A stretch of 64,000 nucleotides of DNA, from the NCBI GenBank assembly GCA_963775015.1, contig CAVZHI010000001.1, forward strand, positions 372,001-436,000, written 5' to 3'. The position numbers and the translations under genes are program-made. A model generated the notes under the pieces. That model saw nothing but the letters and a program-made list of their open reading frames with translations. It did not search any database and had not been told where the DNA came from. Shown here piece by piece: positions 36,849-44,165 of the stretch; the first letter of the stretch is position 1, and the number at the start of each line of letters is the position of its first letter. The DNA is from JAEMQF01 sp963775015 (lineage in GTDB: Bacteria; Pseudomonadota; Gammaproteobacteria; Burkholderiales; Burkholderiaceae_C).

Positions 36849-37468
36849 CAGCCGAGCAGGCGCATCACGCTGGCGCTGTCCTGCACCCAACCGAACTTCG
36901 ACGCGAAGTTCTTCAGCGTTGCGGCGTGCAGGTCGGGGGCAAACGACGACACGGCGTCGCTCACGAGCGTGGTGCGGAACCCGTGGTGGAACGCCTGGCG
37001 TGCGGTTTCTTCGACGCAGATCTGCGTCACGGTGCCCGTGACCACGACGGACTCGACGCCGAGCGAGCGCAGGATCGGCTCGAGCGGCGTCGCATGAAAC
37101 GCACCGTAGTTGAACTTTTCGACCTGGTGTTCGCCCGGAAGCGGCGCGAGCTCGTCGATCACGTCGGTGCATTCCTGTTCGCGGCCGACGTCGGCGTAAT
37201 AACGCTTGTGGCCCTTCCAACAGCACTTGATCGGCGGCAGCGCCTGCGGCGACCATTCCCAGAGCAGCACGGGCGCGGGGAAGGTGATGAACTTCGTGTA
37301 CACGACGGGGAGCTTGCGGCGCCGGAACAGCTCGAGCAGCGCCCGGTTCGCCGGAATCGTCGCGCGCGCGTCAACCACCTCGAGCGCGGCGCCGACCCTG
37401 ACGAAGTCGTTTTGCATGTCGACAATCAGGAGCGCGGGGTTGCGAAGTCGGTCGCGCGGTTCGATCAT
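36848..37468 (-). CDS. Isochorismatase-like cysteine hydrolase
   Basis: Alpha/beta hydrolase of the isochorismatase/nicotinamidase family, 206 aa. The catalytic triad is clear: Asp17 in IVDMQNDF, Lys118 in VEKFNYGAF and Cys151 in TVTQICVEETAR, which also shows the cis-peptide neighbourhood. The ATG at 37466-37468 has GGGAGGG about 6 bases upstream, so I prefer it to the longer start at 37498. It is the first gene of the minus-strand block and is divergent from the TetR gene. Family members cleave amides, ureido or vinyl-ether bonds, for example N-carbamoyl compounds. The substrate may be the same nitrogen-containing or ring compound taken up by the Rbs-type importer. Confidence 0.88.
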   Translation of the reverse strand: MIEPRDRLRNPALLIVDMQNDFVRVGAALEVVDARATIPANRALLELFRRRKLPVVYTKFITFPAPVLLWEWSPQALPPIKCCWKGHKRYYADVGREQECTDVIDELAPLPGEHQVEKFNYGAFHATPLEPILRSLGVESVVVTGTVTQICVEETARQAFHHGFRTTLVSDAVSSFAPDLHAATLKNFASKFGWVQDSASVMRLLG

Positions 37469-37600
37469 CGGAGCCCTCCCACAGCGTTGATCAGCCATCG
37501 ACTGCTTGAAGCCGATTTCAGTATAGGACAACGCCACTGCGCTCGAGTCGGCGTCAGCCCCACCTGACCCGATACTTCACCGAACCCGGTCCCTGCGCGA
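37469..37600. promoter_or_regulatory. Divergent promoter region of the catabolic block and tetR
   Basis: A 132-base region between the cysteine-hydrolase gene (leftward) and the TetR gene (rightward). On the minus strand a TATACT at 37520-37525 resembles a -10 box about 50 bases before the hydrolase ATG; a matching -35 is weak. No long palindrome was seen, but TGATCA lies at the hydrolase side. The arrangement fits local control by the TetR protein, which is an inference. Confidence 0.45.
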
Positions 37601-38254
37601 ATGACGACGAAGAAGCCCACCCCCACCCCCGAGCCGCGAACGCGCGACGCGGACCGCTCGCAGAAAGACATCCTCGACGCGGCGCTCGACGAGTTCGCGC
37701 AGTTTGGCCTGGGCGGCGCGCGCATGGACCGAATCGCGCAGCGCGCCGGCGTCAACAAGCGCCTCATCTACTACTACTTCGAGAACAAGGAGAGTCTGTT
37801 CCTCGCCGTTCTCGAGCGCGCTTACGAAAACATCCGCGGCGAAGAGCGCCAGCTGAACCTGGCGACGGTCGAGCCGACCGAAGCGATCCGGCGCCTGATC
37901 GCGTTCACCTGGGACTACTACCTCGCGCACCCCGAGTTCCTGACGCTGCTGAACAGCGAAAACCTGCACCGCGCGCGGCACCTGAAGCAGTCGGACAAGG
38001 TGCAGACGATGAACTCGCCGCTCATCGCAACGATCGCCGAGGTGCTTGCCCGCGGCGCCAAATTGCGCCTGTTCCGCGCCGGCGTCGACCCGGTGCAGCT
38101 CTACATCTCGATCGCCGGGCTGTCGTACTTCTACCTCAGCAACAGCTACACGCTGTCGACGATCTTCGACCGCCAGTTGCTCGGCGCGAAGGCGAAAGTC
38201 GAGCGGCTGTCGCACATGACCGACCTGGTTTTGGGTTACCTGGTGCGCGATTAG
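37601..38254 (+). CDS. TetR/AcrR-family regulator
   Basis: DNA-binding repressor of 217 aa. The N-terminal helix-turn-helix is typical: ILDAALDEFAQFGLGGARMDRIAQRAGVNKRLIYYYFENKESLF. The C-terminal ligand domain (EAIRRLIAFTWDYYLAHPEFLTLLNSEN, YFYLSNSYTLSTIFDRQLLG) is of the kind found in regulators of aromatic and other acid catabolism. It is divergent from a fifteen-gene minus-strand block, the likely target. The EamA exporter follows by 15 bases on the same strand. Its last 28 codons exist a second time, diverged, at 41.4 kb. Confidence 0.88.
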   Translation: MTTKKPTPTPEPRTRDADRSQKDILDAALDEFAQFGLGGARMDRIAQRAGVNKRLIYYYFENKESLFLAVLERAYENIRGEERQLNLATVEPTEAIRRLIAFTWDYYLAHPEFLTLLNSENLHRARHLKQSDKVQTMNSPLIATIAEVLARGAKLRLFRAGVDPVQLYISIAGLSYFYLSNSYTLSTIFDRQLLGAKAKVERLSHMTDLVLGYLVRD

Positions 38255-38269
38255 CGCGCGGCTGATGCG

Positions 38270-39142
38270 ATGACCGCGGCGTTGGCCCTGGCGGTGTCCA
38301 GTTCGCTGTGTTTCGGGCTTGCGCTGATCACGTCACGGATCGGCTTGCGCAGCCTGGACGCGAGGTCGGGCGCGGCGATCAGCGTCCCTGCCGCGACGCT
38401 GCTGTTCGCCCTGGCCGCGCCGTTCGGCGTCGACACCGCGGGGTTCACGTTGCGCGCCGCGCTCTGGTTTGCCGGCGTCGGCGTGTTCTTCCCGGCGCTC
38501 GTCACGCTGCTCACGTTCCGCTCGAACGAGCAGCTCGGGCCGACGATCACGAGCGCGATTTCCAGCACGACGCCGCTGTTTGCGGTGCTCGCTGCGGTGC
38601 TGCTGCTGGGCGAAAGGGTTCCGGTGTTCGCGCTGCTCGCGTGCCTGGGAATCGTCGGCGGCGCGATCGTCCTCACTTGGCGGCAAAGCGCGCTGCGGCC
38701 CGGCTTCACCGGGTGGGCGCTGCTCTGGCCGGTCGCCGGCGCGGTGGTGCGCGGTCTCGCGCAGGCGGGCGCGAAGGCGGGTCTCGTGCTCTGGCCGAAC
38801 CCGTTCGCAGCGGGCCTGATCGGCTACACCGTGTCGTCGGCGGCGGTCATCGGCACCAACGCGTTCGGCCGGGCGCGGCGCCCGGCGTTGACGCGCCACG
38901 GATTCGCCTGGTTCGTCCTCACCGGCGCGCTGAACGGCGGCGCCGTCTTGCTCATGTACGGCGCGCTGAGCCTGGCGCCGGTGTCGCTCGTCGCTCCCGT
39001 CGTCGCGACCTACCCGCTGGTGACGGTGTTGCTCAGCGCGCTCGTGCTGCGTGAAGAAGCGCTCACTGTGCGAATGGTCGCCGGCGCGGCGACGATGGTG
39101 CTTGGCGTGATTGGCCTGACGCTGTCGCGCGCTGGCACTTGA
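38270..39142 (+). CDS. EamA/DMT-superfamily membrane transporter
   Basis: A 290-residue protein with about ten membrane helices arranged as two EamA repeats (SSLCFGLALITSRIG in the first, TGALNGGAVLLMYGALSL in the second). Such proteins generally export metabolites or take part in drug efflux. The helix 4 region PTITSAISSTTPLFAVLAAVLLLGE and the second repeat copy VSLVAPVVATYPLVTVLLSALVLREE are characteristic. The start is the ATG at 38270, 15 bases after the tetR stop, indicating an operon. The first 155 bases of this gene are also present in a diverged copy at 41.5-41.7 kb. Confidence 0.87.
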   Translation: MTAALALAVSSSLCFGLALITSRIGLRSLDARSGAAISVPAATLLFALAAPFGVDTAGFTLRAALWFAGVGVFFPALVTLLTFRSNEQLGPTITSAISSTTPLFAVLAAVLLLGERVPVFALLACLGIVGGAIVLTWRQSALRPGFTGWALLWPVAGAVVRGLAQAGAKAGLVLWPNPFAAGLIGYTVSSAAVIGTNAFGRARRPALTRHGFAWFVLTGALNGGAVLLMYGALSLAPVSLVAPVVATYPLVTVLLSALVLREEALTVRMVAGAATMVLGVIGLTLSRAGT

Positions 39143-39316
39143 GCCTCACGTCCCGCGAGCGACGCTCTTGCCGGCGCCGCGACTGACGCCAAGCTGCGCA
39201 GGCGGCCGGCGGCGCAGATGTAACAGTCGCACCGATGTCAAATGCGATGTCGATTGCCCACGCCGCCGATCGTCGTGCCGGTAGAGCCATCGATTGATCA
39301 CAAGGAGCGCTTCATC

Positions 39317-39967
39317 ATGAGCCAACTTCGCGTGCACAGCTTCGCGGTGTCGATCGACGGTTATGGCGCCGGGCCGCGGCAATGCCTCGAGAACCCGCTC
39401 GGCGCAGGCGGCGTTGCGCTGCACGAATGGGTTTTTGCGACGCGCACGTTCCGCCAGATGTTCGGCGGCGACGGCGGGACGACCGGTGTGGACGACCAGT
39501 TCGCTGCGCGCGGCTTCGCCAACATCGGCGCGTGGATCCTCGGGCGCAACATGTTCGGCCCGATCCGCGGGCCCTGGCCCGACGATGCGTGGAAGGGCTG
39601 GTGGGGCGACAACCCGCCTTATCACTTCCCCGTCTTCGTGCTCACACATCACCCGCGCGAATCGATTGTCATGGCCGGCGGAACGACATTCCACTTCGTC
39701 ACCGATGGAATCCACGCCGCGCTCGAGCGCGCCCGTGAAGCGGCCGGAGCGCGCGATGTTCGCCTGGGCGGCGGCGTCGCGACGATCCGCGACTACTTGC
39801 GCGCCGGGCTTGTCGATCAGATGCACCTGGCGATTGCGCCGGTGCTGCTGGGCAGTGGCGAACACCTGCTCGCCGGGCTCGATCTGGTGCAGCTCGGTTA
39901 CCGGTGCACGGAGCATGTGACGACGCCTGCAGCCACGCATGTGGTGCTGACAAAGCGCGCGGCCTGA
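39317..39967 (+). CDS. Dihydrofolate reductase/RibD C-terminal domain-like reductase
   Basis: A 216-residue protein of the DHFR-like family (RibD_C), NADPH-dependent reductases of poorly known role. The ATG at 39317 has AAGGAGCG 8 bases upstream. Motifs: RVHSFAVSIDGYGAGP (first strand), NIGAWILGRNMFG, VFVLTHHPRESIVMAGG and the nucleotide-contact strand DVRLGGGVATIRDYLRAGLVD, then APVLLGSGEHLL. The gene precedes VOC and SRPBCC genes. With an ECF sigma remnant beside it, this resembles the small stress-like operons of ECF42-type sigma factors, which carry YCII, VOC, SRPBCC and DHFR-like genes. Confidence 0.82.
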   Translation: MSQLRVHSFAVSIDGYGAGPRQCLENPLGAGGVALHEWVFATRTFRQMFGGDGGTTGVDDQFAARGFANIGAWILGRNMFGPIRGPWPDDAWKGWWGDNPPYHFPVFVLTHHPRESIVMAGGTTFHFVTDGIHAALERAREAAGARDVRLGGGVATIRDYLRAGLVDQMHLAIAPVLLGSGEHLLAGLDLVQLGYRCTEHVTTPAATHVVLTKRAA

Positions 39968-40103
39968 AAAAAGAGGATGCGCGCGCAATTTGTCGATCCG
40001 GTGTGCGCTGAATCGTCGTCCAGCTGAAGCCGCCGCAGTGCGCTTCGAGTTCCTCAGGAAACCAACCGATCAATCAATCCACCCGTTGAACAAGGAGATG
40101 ATG

Positions 40104-40589
40104 ATGACCCGAACCAGTGTCAAACCCATTCCCGAAGGCATGCATTCGCTGACACCGCACCTCGTCTGCGACGGCGCCGCGAAGGCGCTCGAGTTCTACA
40201 AAAAGGCTTTCGGCGCGGTCGAGATCACGCGCCTGGCCGCCGGCGACGGCAAGCTCATGCACGCGATGCTTCGCATCGGCGACTCGATGCTGATGCTCGT
40301 CGATCTGTTCCCTGAGATGGGCGCGCGCGGGCCGAAGCAGCTCGGCGGCTCGCCCGTCACGATCCATCTGTCGGTCGCCGACGCTCACGCGGCGATGGAG
40401 AAAGCCAAGGCCGCAGGCGCCACCGTCAAGATGCCCGTCACCGACATGTTCTGGGGCGCGCTCTACGGCGTCCTCGAAGACCCGTTCGGCCACTCGTGGT
40501 CGGTCGCGACGCAAGTGCGCGAGCTGACGCCGCAGCAAATCGACGCTGCGATGCGCGCCCAGTGCGGTGCGCCCGGACAGGCGGCCTGA
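40104..40589 (+). CDS. VOC-family (PhnB/glyoxalase-like) protein
   Basis: A 161-residue protein of the vicinal-oxygen-chelate fold. The first strand reads SLTPHLVCDGAAKALEFYKKAFGAVE, the usual PhnB/YdeM-like beginning, and the end has EDPFGHSWSVAT. Three ATGs stand in a row; the one at 40104 has the best distance from AAGGAG (6 bases). Members bind a metal or a small ligand and have diverse roles. It precedes the SRPBCC gene by 23 bases in the same direction. The set of DHFR-like, VOC and SRPBCC genes is typically encoded beside ECF42-type sigma factors, and a fragment of such a factor is at 41.1-41.4 kb. Confidence 0.86.
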   Translation: MTRTSVKPIPEGMHSLTPHLVCDGAAKALEFYKKAFGAVEITRLAAGDGKLMHAMLRIGDSMLMLVDLFPEMGARGPKQLGGSPVTIHLSVADAHAAMEKAKAAGATVKMPVTDMFWGALYGVLEDPFGHSWSVATQVRELTPQQIDAAMRAQCGAPGQAA

Positions 40590-40612
40590 CCCTTCAACCC
40601 AAGGAGAGCCTC

Positions 40613-41114
40613 ATGCGCAAGACCCTGCTCAGCGTCGCCGCCGTACTCGGCGTCGCCATCGCCGGTGTCCTGATCTACGCCGCGACCAAGCCCGATACGT
40701 TCAGCGTGCAGCGCAGCGCGGTGATCGCCGCGCCGCCCGACAAATTGTTCGGCCTCATCAACGAGCCGAAAGCATTCAACACCTGGAACCCCTACGCGCG
40801 CAAAGACCCGCAGGTCAAGCTGCGCTACGAAGGCGCGACGAGCGGCCCGGGCGCGGCCTACGCGTGGGAGAGCGAGAGTCTCGGCGTCGGGCGAATGGAA
40901 GTGGTCGAGTCCGCCGCGCCGACCCGCGTCGCGATGCGGCTGGAATTCGAGAAGCCGATGCGGGCGAAGAATCGGGTCGACTTCACGCTCCTGCCGCAAG
41001 GCGCGACAACCCAGGTCACCTGGGCGATGAGCGGGCCGATGCCCTACATCTCCAAGCTGTTCACGACCTTCAGCCGGCCTGCTGAACCTGAAGATGCTCG
41101 CCGAGCGCGGGTGA
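40613..41114 (+). CDS. SRPBCC-family (polyketide-cyclase-like) protein with internal deletion near the C-terminus
   Basis: An N-terminal membrane anchor or signal (LLSVAAVLGVAIAGVLIYAA) is followed by a START/SRPBCC domain: FSVQRSAVIAAPPDKLFGLINEPKAFNTWNPYARKDP, then RMEVVESAAPTRVAMRLEF and TQVTWAMSGPMPYISKLFT. The usual ending of this family contains a dozen more residues before GLxNLKxLAE. Here the frame jumps directly from LFTTFS to GLLNLKMLAERG, ending at 41112-41114, so about 10-12 codons are missing together with a frame change. The start has AAGGAG upstream. A 58-base piece of the same gene recurs at 47139-47196. Confidence 0.75.
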
Positions 41115-41133
41115 CGCGGCGCGCGGCGGCTCA

Positions 41134-41450
41134 TCAGGTCAAGGTTGCGCGCGAACGCTCGAGCAACTGCTCGCGTTCGCGCGCGTTCTGCCGTCAGCGC
41201 TGCGGCGCGCTCGAAGTCCTGGCGCGCTTCATCCATCCGGCCGAGCTTGACGAGCAGATCGGCGCGCACCGCGTAGAGCAAGTGGTAGCGCTCGAGCTGG
41301 CGCGCCGCGACGAGCGCGTCGACGAGCGGCAGCGCCTCGCCGGCGCCGAACGCCATGCCCACCGCGACGGCGCGGTTCAGCTCGACGATCGGCGAGGGCA
41401 GGGTCTGCGCGAGTGCGTCATACAGCGCGACGATTTGTTCCTCGCCAGTT
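41134..41450 (-). pseudogene. C-terminal remnant of an ECF42-type RNA polymerase sigma factor
   Basis: On the minus strand the text EEQIVALYDALAQTLPSPIVELNRAVAVGM, then ERYHLLYAVRADLLVKLGRMDEARQDFERAAALTA, and after one frame change NAREREQLLERSRATLT-stop, equals the C-terminal TPR-like extension of ECF42 sigma factors. The DNA-binding sigma2 and sigma4 domains are absent. The fragment stops abruptly near 41443, where a diverged copy of the tetR-eamA junction begins. It is convergent with the SRPBCC gene, separated by 19 bases. It is not functional as a sigma factor. Confidence 0.78.
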
Positions 41451-41700
41451 GCTCGGCGCAAAGGCGAAAGTCGAGCGGCTCTCGCACATGACCGACCTGG
41501 TGCTGGGTTACCTGGTGCGCGATTGAACGCGCCGCCGCCGTGTCCATGACTGCGGCCTTGGCGCTGGCGGTGTCGAGTTCGCTGTGGTTCGGCGTCGCGC
41601 TCATCACGTCGCGCATCGGTTTGCGCAGCCTGGACGCGAGGTCGGGCGCGGCGATCAGCGTTCCCACCGCGACGCTGCTGTTTGCCCTGGCCACGCCGTT
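41443..41700 (+). pseudogene. Partial, diverged copy of the tetR 3' end and eamA 5' end
   Basis: 258 bases closely similar to 38171-38424. It contains the end of the TetR protein (KAKVERLSHMTDLVLGYLVRD-stop, here TGA instead of TAG), a slightly longer intergenic stretch, and the beginning of the EamA protein (MTAALALAVSSSLWFGVALITSRIGLRSLDARSGAAISV). Most base differences are at third codon positions, so this copy evolved under selection before it was cut down. The EamA reading frame ends about 55 codons in. The left junction abuts the sigma remnant and the right junction abuts unrelated DNA at 41700. Confidence 0.85.
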
Positions 41701-42057
41701 GAGGTTGGGCTGATTGGACACGTAGTGAACTCAGTAAGAGGAATCCCGGTCCTTTCGACGCTGAAGGTAGGTCGCGGCGCCGCGGCATGCCACGCTGGAT
41801 GAAGTGGCACACAGATGTTGGGTTGACAGGCACCGGAGAAGTACCCAAAGTCAGCCACTGCAGCAGGTACTGAGGAAGCAGGCACAAAATGAACCCGGCA
41901 AGCAGTCCGCGGCCGTCAACACCCGGCAGCGAGTGCAGCGACCGTCCTGTTCGGGCAAGAGCTTGATGTCCCTCGTCGGCTGCGGCGCGGCAGCGGCAGC
42001 GGCGATCAGGCGTCGTCGCTGGCGCCCGCACAGGCACTGCAACCCCCCGCGGCCTGC
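41701..42057. other. Non-coding junction region with a possible lost lipoprotein start
   Basis: No complete gene is visible. Near the right end, in another frame, ATGTCCCTCGTCGGCTGC (41966-41983) encodes a lipobox-like SLVGC. It is followed by a Gly/Ala-rich run that would join the RCC1-repeat gene if one base is missing near 41990. No hydrophobic signal precedes it, so the beginning of that gene seems to be lost at this junction. The rest (41701-41940) has lower GC content and resembles no neighbour that I can name. Confidence 0.4.
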
Positions 42058-44127
42058 GTGACGCGTGTTGAACTGGGCTTCACCGGCAATCTCAACGCGC
42101 TCTACTCAAATGCCGGCGGCGCGGACAGCGCCGATGGCAACGATTCCGGTGCCGCGGGCATCGGCGGTGGCGAAGGAAAGGTCCTCGGTGCCATCGTCGA
42201 GATCCATCGCCTGTCCGATGGCGCGCTGCTCGCCCAGGGTCAGACCGACAACCAAGACGGCTTGGCCACGGTGAATTGGTGCCGCGCCGACCTACCCGTG
42301 GTGGTGTTGCTGAAGGGTGCGCCGGGCGCCCGCTACTTCGACGAGTCGGTGAATGCGCTGGTCGACTTCCCGCCGGAAGCGTCGCTGCGCGTGTTGGTGG
42401 AGCGGTTCGACGAAAACATCGGCGTTTCGTCGCTGACTGAGGCGGCTTATCTGTACGCGCTCAACAACGTCGCCAACGACCCCTCGCCCATCGCTGCGGG
42501 TACGCAGCCGCTGGTGACCACCGGCATCCCGGTCGGACTGGACGCAGCCGGGGTGAGGCGCGCCAACGCGGCGATCCTGGCCGAGGTCAACCGCTTCTTC
42601 ACCGACACATTGCAGCAGAGCTCGATGAAGGCCCTGCCGACGCCGCTGGCACAAGACAGCCCGAACAACGTGCTGCCTGCCAACCGCAACGGCAGACTGG
42701 CGGCATTGACTGGGGGCTTCGCCAAGATCGCCGCCAGCTACAACTTCAACACCGGCACGCCGGGCCTGGCGTTCTCACGCCAATTTGCAGAAGACTTCAC
42801 CGACGGCCGGATCGACGGGCTGCGCCTGGACCGCCGCATCGCCGCACTGCCGGGCGACCGCACGTTCGACAAGCAGACCGTCAGCGAAGCCTGGACGATC
42901 GGCTACGGCACCATGAGCAACCGCTTTGGCGTGGGTACGACGCTGAACGACGGCGAGGACTACGTCTTTGAATACCATGTTGTGCTCGGCGCGAGCGGCA
43001 GTTGCCCAGGTGGCACGACGAGGCAAGGTCGCTATCTGCTGTCCAAGATCGGGACCATCACCGTCCAACTGCTGGTCCCCGCAACTGGCCTTTGTTTCTT
43101 CACCGGCGAGCCGATCCTCAGCACGTATGACATACGCTTCCTCACCGACGTCGTCTCCTGGTCGGTCGCAAGCGTGCCCGAAAGTCTCTTCGCTATCCGC
43201 CGCGACGGATCGGTGTGGGGCTGGGGCAAGACAATGTGCGGCCGGCTGGGAAATGGGGTCGCGGAGGACGGCTACGTTGAGACCCCGGTGCGCCTGCCTA
43301 ACCTGGAGCGGATCGTGAGCGTGGTCAACGCGAACCATGCCGCATTTGCGCTCACGGCCGAAGGCGCTGTCTACAGCTGGGGTGAAAGCTATCAGGGCAT
43401 CCTCGGGCAGGGCGATGGTCCGTTCGACGTGATTTGCCCTGCCCGGTGGGGGTACCTCGATACCATTCCAGTGACTCCGATACCTTCGAACCTCACGCCT
43501 CGACGTATTGCCAGTCTGTCGAAGATCAAGGCGGTAAGTGGCTTCGATGCCGCGACGGCGCTGCGAGCCGATGGCCGCGTCTACCAGTGGGGACGCATCG
43601 CGAACGAGCAAGGTTTGCGCGTCGACGAGCCGACTCCGCCGCTCTTCAGCCTGATCACGGAGGTCACGAAGGTGACCTCGACCGCGGACGTGGTGTTTGC
43701 GCTGAAGGCCGACGGTTCGGTGTGGGGTTGGGGTTCGAACTTTGGCGGTGGGTTTGCCGACGTCACCGACGTGGTGAAGATGCCGCCCGAGCAGGTGCGT
43801 GGCGTGACCGGCGTCGTCGACCTCGTCTCCGATGCATTCGGAAGTACTGTCGCGCAGTTGGCCGATGGGCGCTTGAAAGTGTGGTCCGGCACTTCATCGG
43901 GAATTGAAGTCTTCTTCGTTCCCCCGACGGACGGCGCCGAGATCAGGCGCCGTGACAACGGTGGCACCATCCCACGCGCAGTACGCCTGAAGAATTATGG
44001 CGGCTTCGCAGGATTCGTCGGCGCCGACGGTGCCAACTACACCGTATTGATGACGTCACGATCGCCCCCCACCCTCGAATGGCTCCGATCCACGCTAGAC
44101 GGCGTGCCCTCGCCGATCATTCCTTGA
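42058..44127 (+). CDS. RCC1-repeat exported protein, N-terminus probably truncated
   Basis: A 689-residue open frame. Residues 1-110 hold a beta domain with the linker DSGAAGIGGGEGKVLGAIVE, resembling the corresponding part of the NHL lipoprotein at 16.1-18.7 kb. A helical region (about 130-260) follows. From about residue 375 there are RCC1/regulator-of-chromosome-condensation repeats: LFAIRRDGSVWGWGK, AFALTAEGAVYSWGE, ATALRADGRVYQWGR and VFALKADGSVWGWGSN, about 5-7 blades. Such repeats form propellers that bind proteins. The GTG at 42058 is the first start in frame but is unlikely to be the real one, because upstream in-frame text (DQASSLAPAQALQPPAACV) continues the protein. No signal peptide remains. 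A broken CHAT gene follows. Confidence 0.78.
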   Translation: MTRVELGFTGNLNALYSNAGGADSADGNDSGAAGIGGGEGKVLGAIVEIHRLSDGALLAQGQTDNQDGLATVNWCRADLPVVVLLKGAPGARYFDESVNALVDFPPEASLRVLVERFDENIGVSSLTEAAYLYALNNVANDPSPIAAGTQPLVTTGIPVGLDAAGVRRANAAILAEVNRFFTDTLQQSSMKALPTPLAQDSPNNVLPANRNGRLAALTGGFAKIAASYNFNTGTPGLAFSRQFAEDFTDGRIDGLRLDRRIAALPGDRTFDKQTVSEAWTIGYGTMSNRFGVGTTLNDGEDYVFEYHVVLGASGSCPGGTTRQGRYLLSKIGTITVQLLVPATGLCFFTGEPILSTYDIRFLTDVVSWSVASVPESLFAIRRDGSVWGWGKTMCGRLGNGVAEDGYVETPVRLPNLERIVSVVNANHAAFALTAEGAVYSWGESYQGILGQGDGPFDVICPARWGYLDTIPVTPIPSNLTPRRIASLSKIKAVSGFDAATALRADGRVYQWGRIANEQGLRVDEPTPPLFSLITEVTKVTSTADVVFALKADGSVWGWGSNFGGGFADVTDVVKMPPEQVRGVTGVVDLVSDAFGSTVAQLADGRLKVWSGTSSGIEVFFVPPTDGAEIRRRDNGGTIPRAVRLKNYGGFAGFVGADGANYTVLMTSRSPPTLEWLRSTLDGVPSPIIP

Positions 44128-44165
44128 GCCTGCGGCGCACTTTGGCCTCGTCGCTGCCTCGCGTC

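Noticed and set aside
41701..41940. A possible insertion-sequence end between the tetR-eamA copy and the RCC1 gene.
   Set aside because: No transposase text, no clear terminal inverted repeats and no target duplication could be found by eye.
40463..42037. A 524-residue minus-strand frame covering the VOC, SRPBCC and sigma region.
   Set aside because: Only the piece at 41134-41450 is real coding text (sigma remnant). The rest is antisense of other genes.
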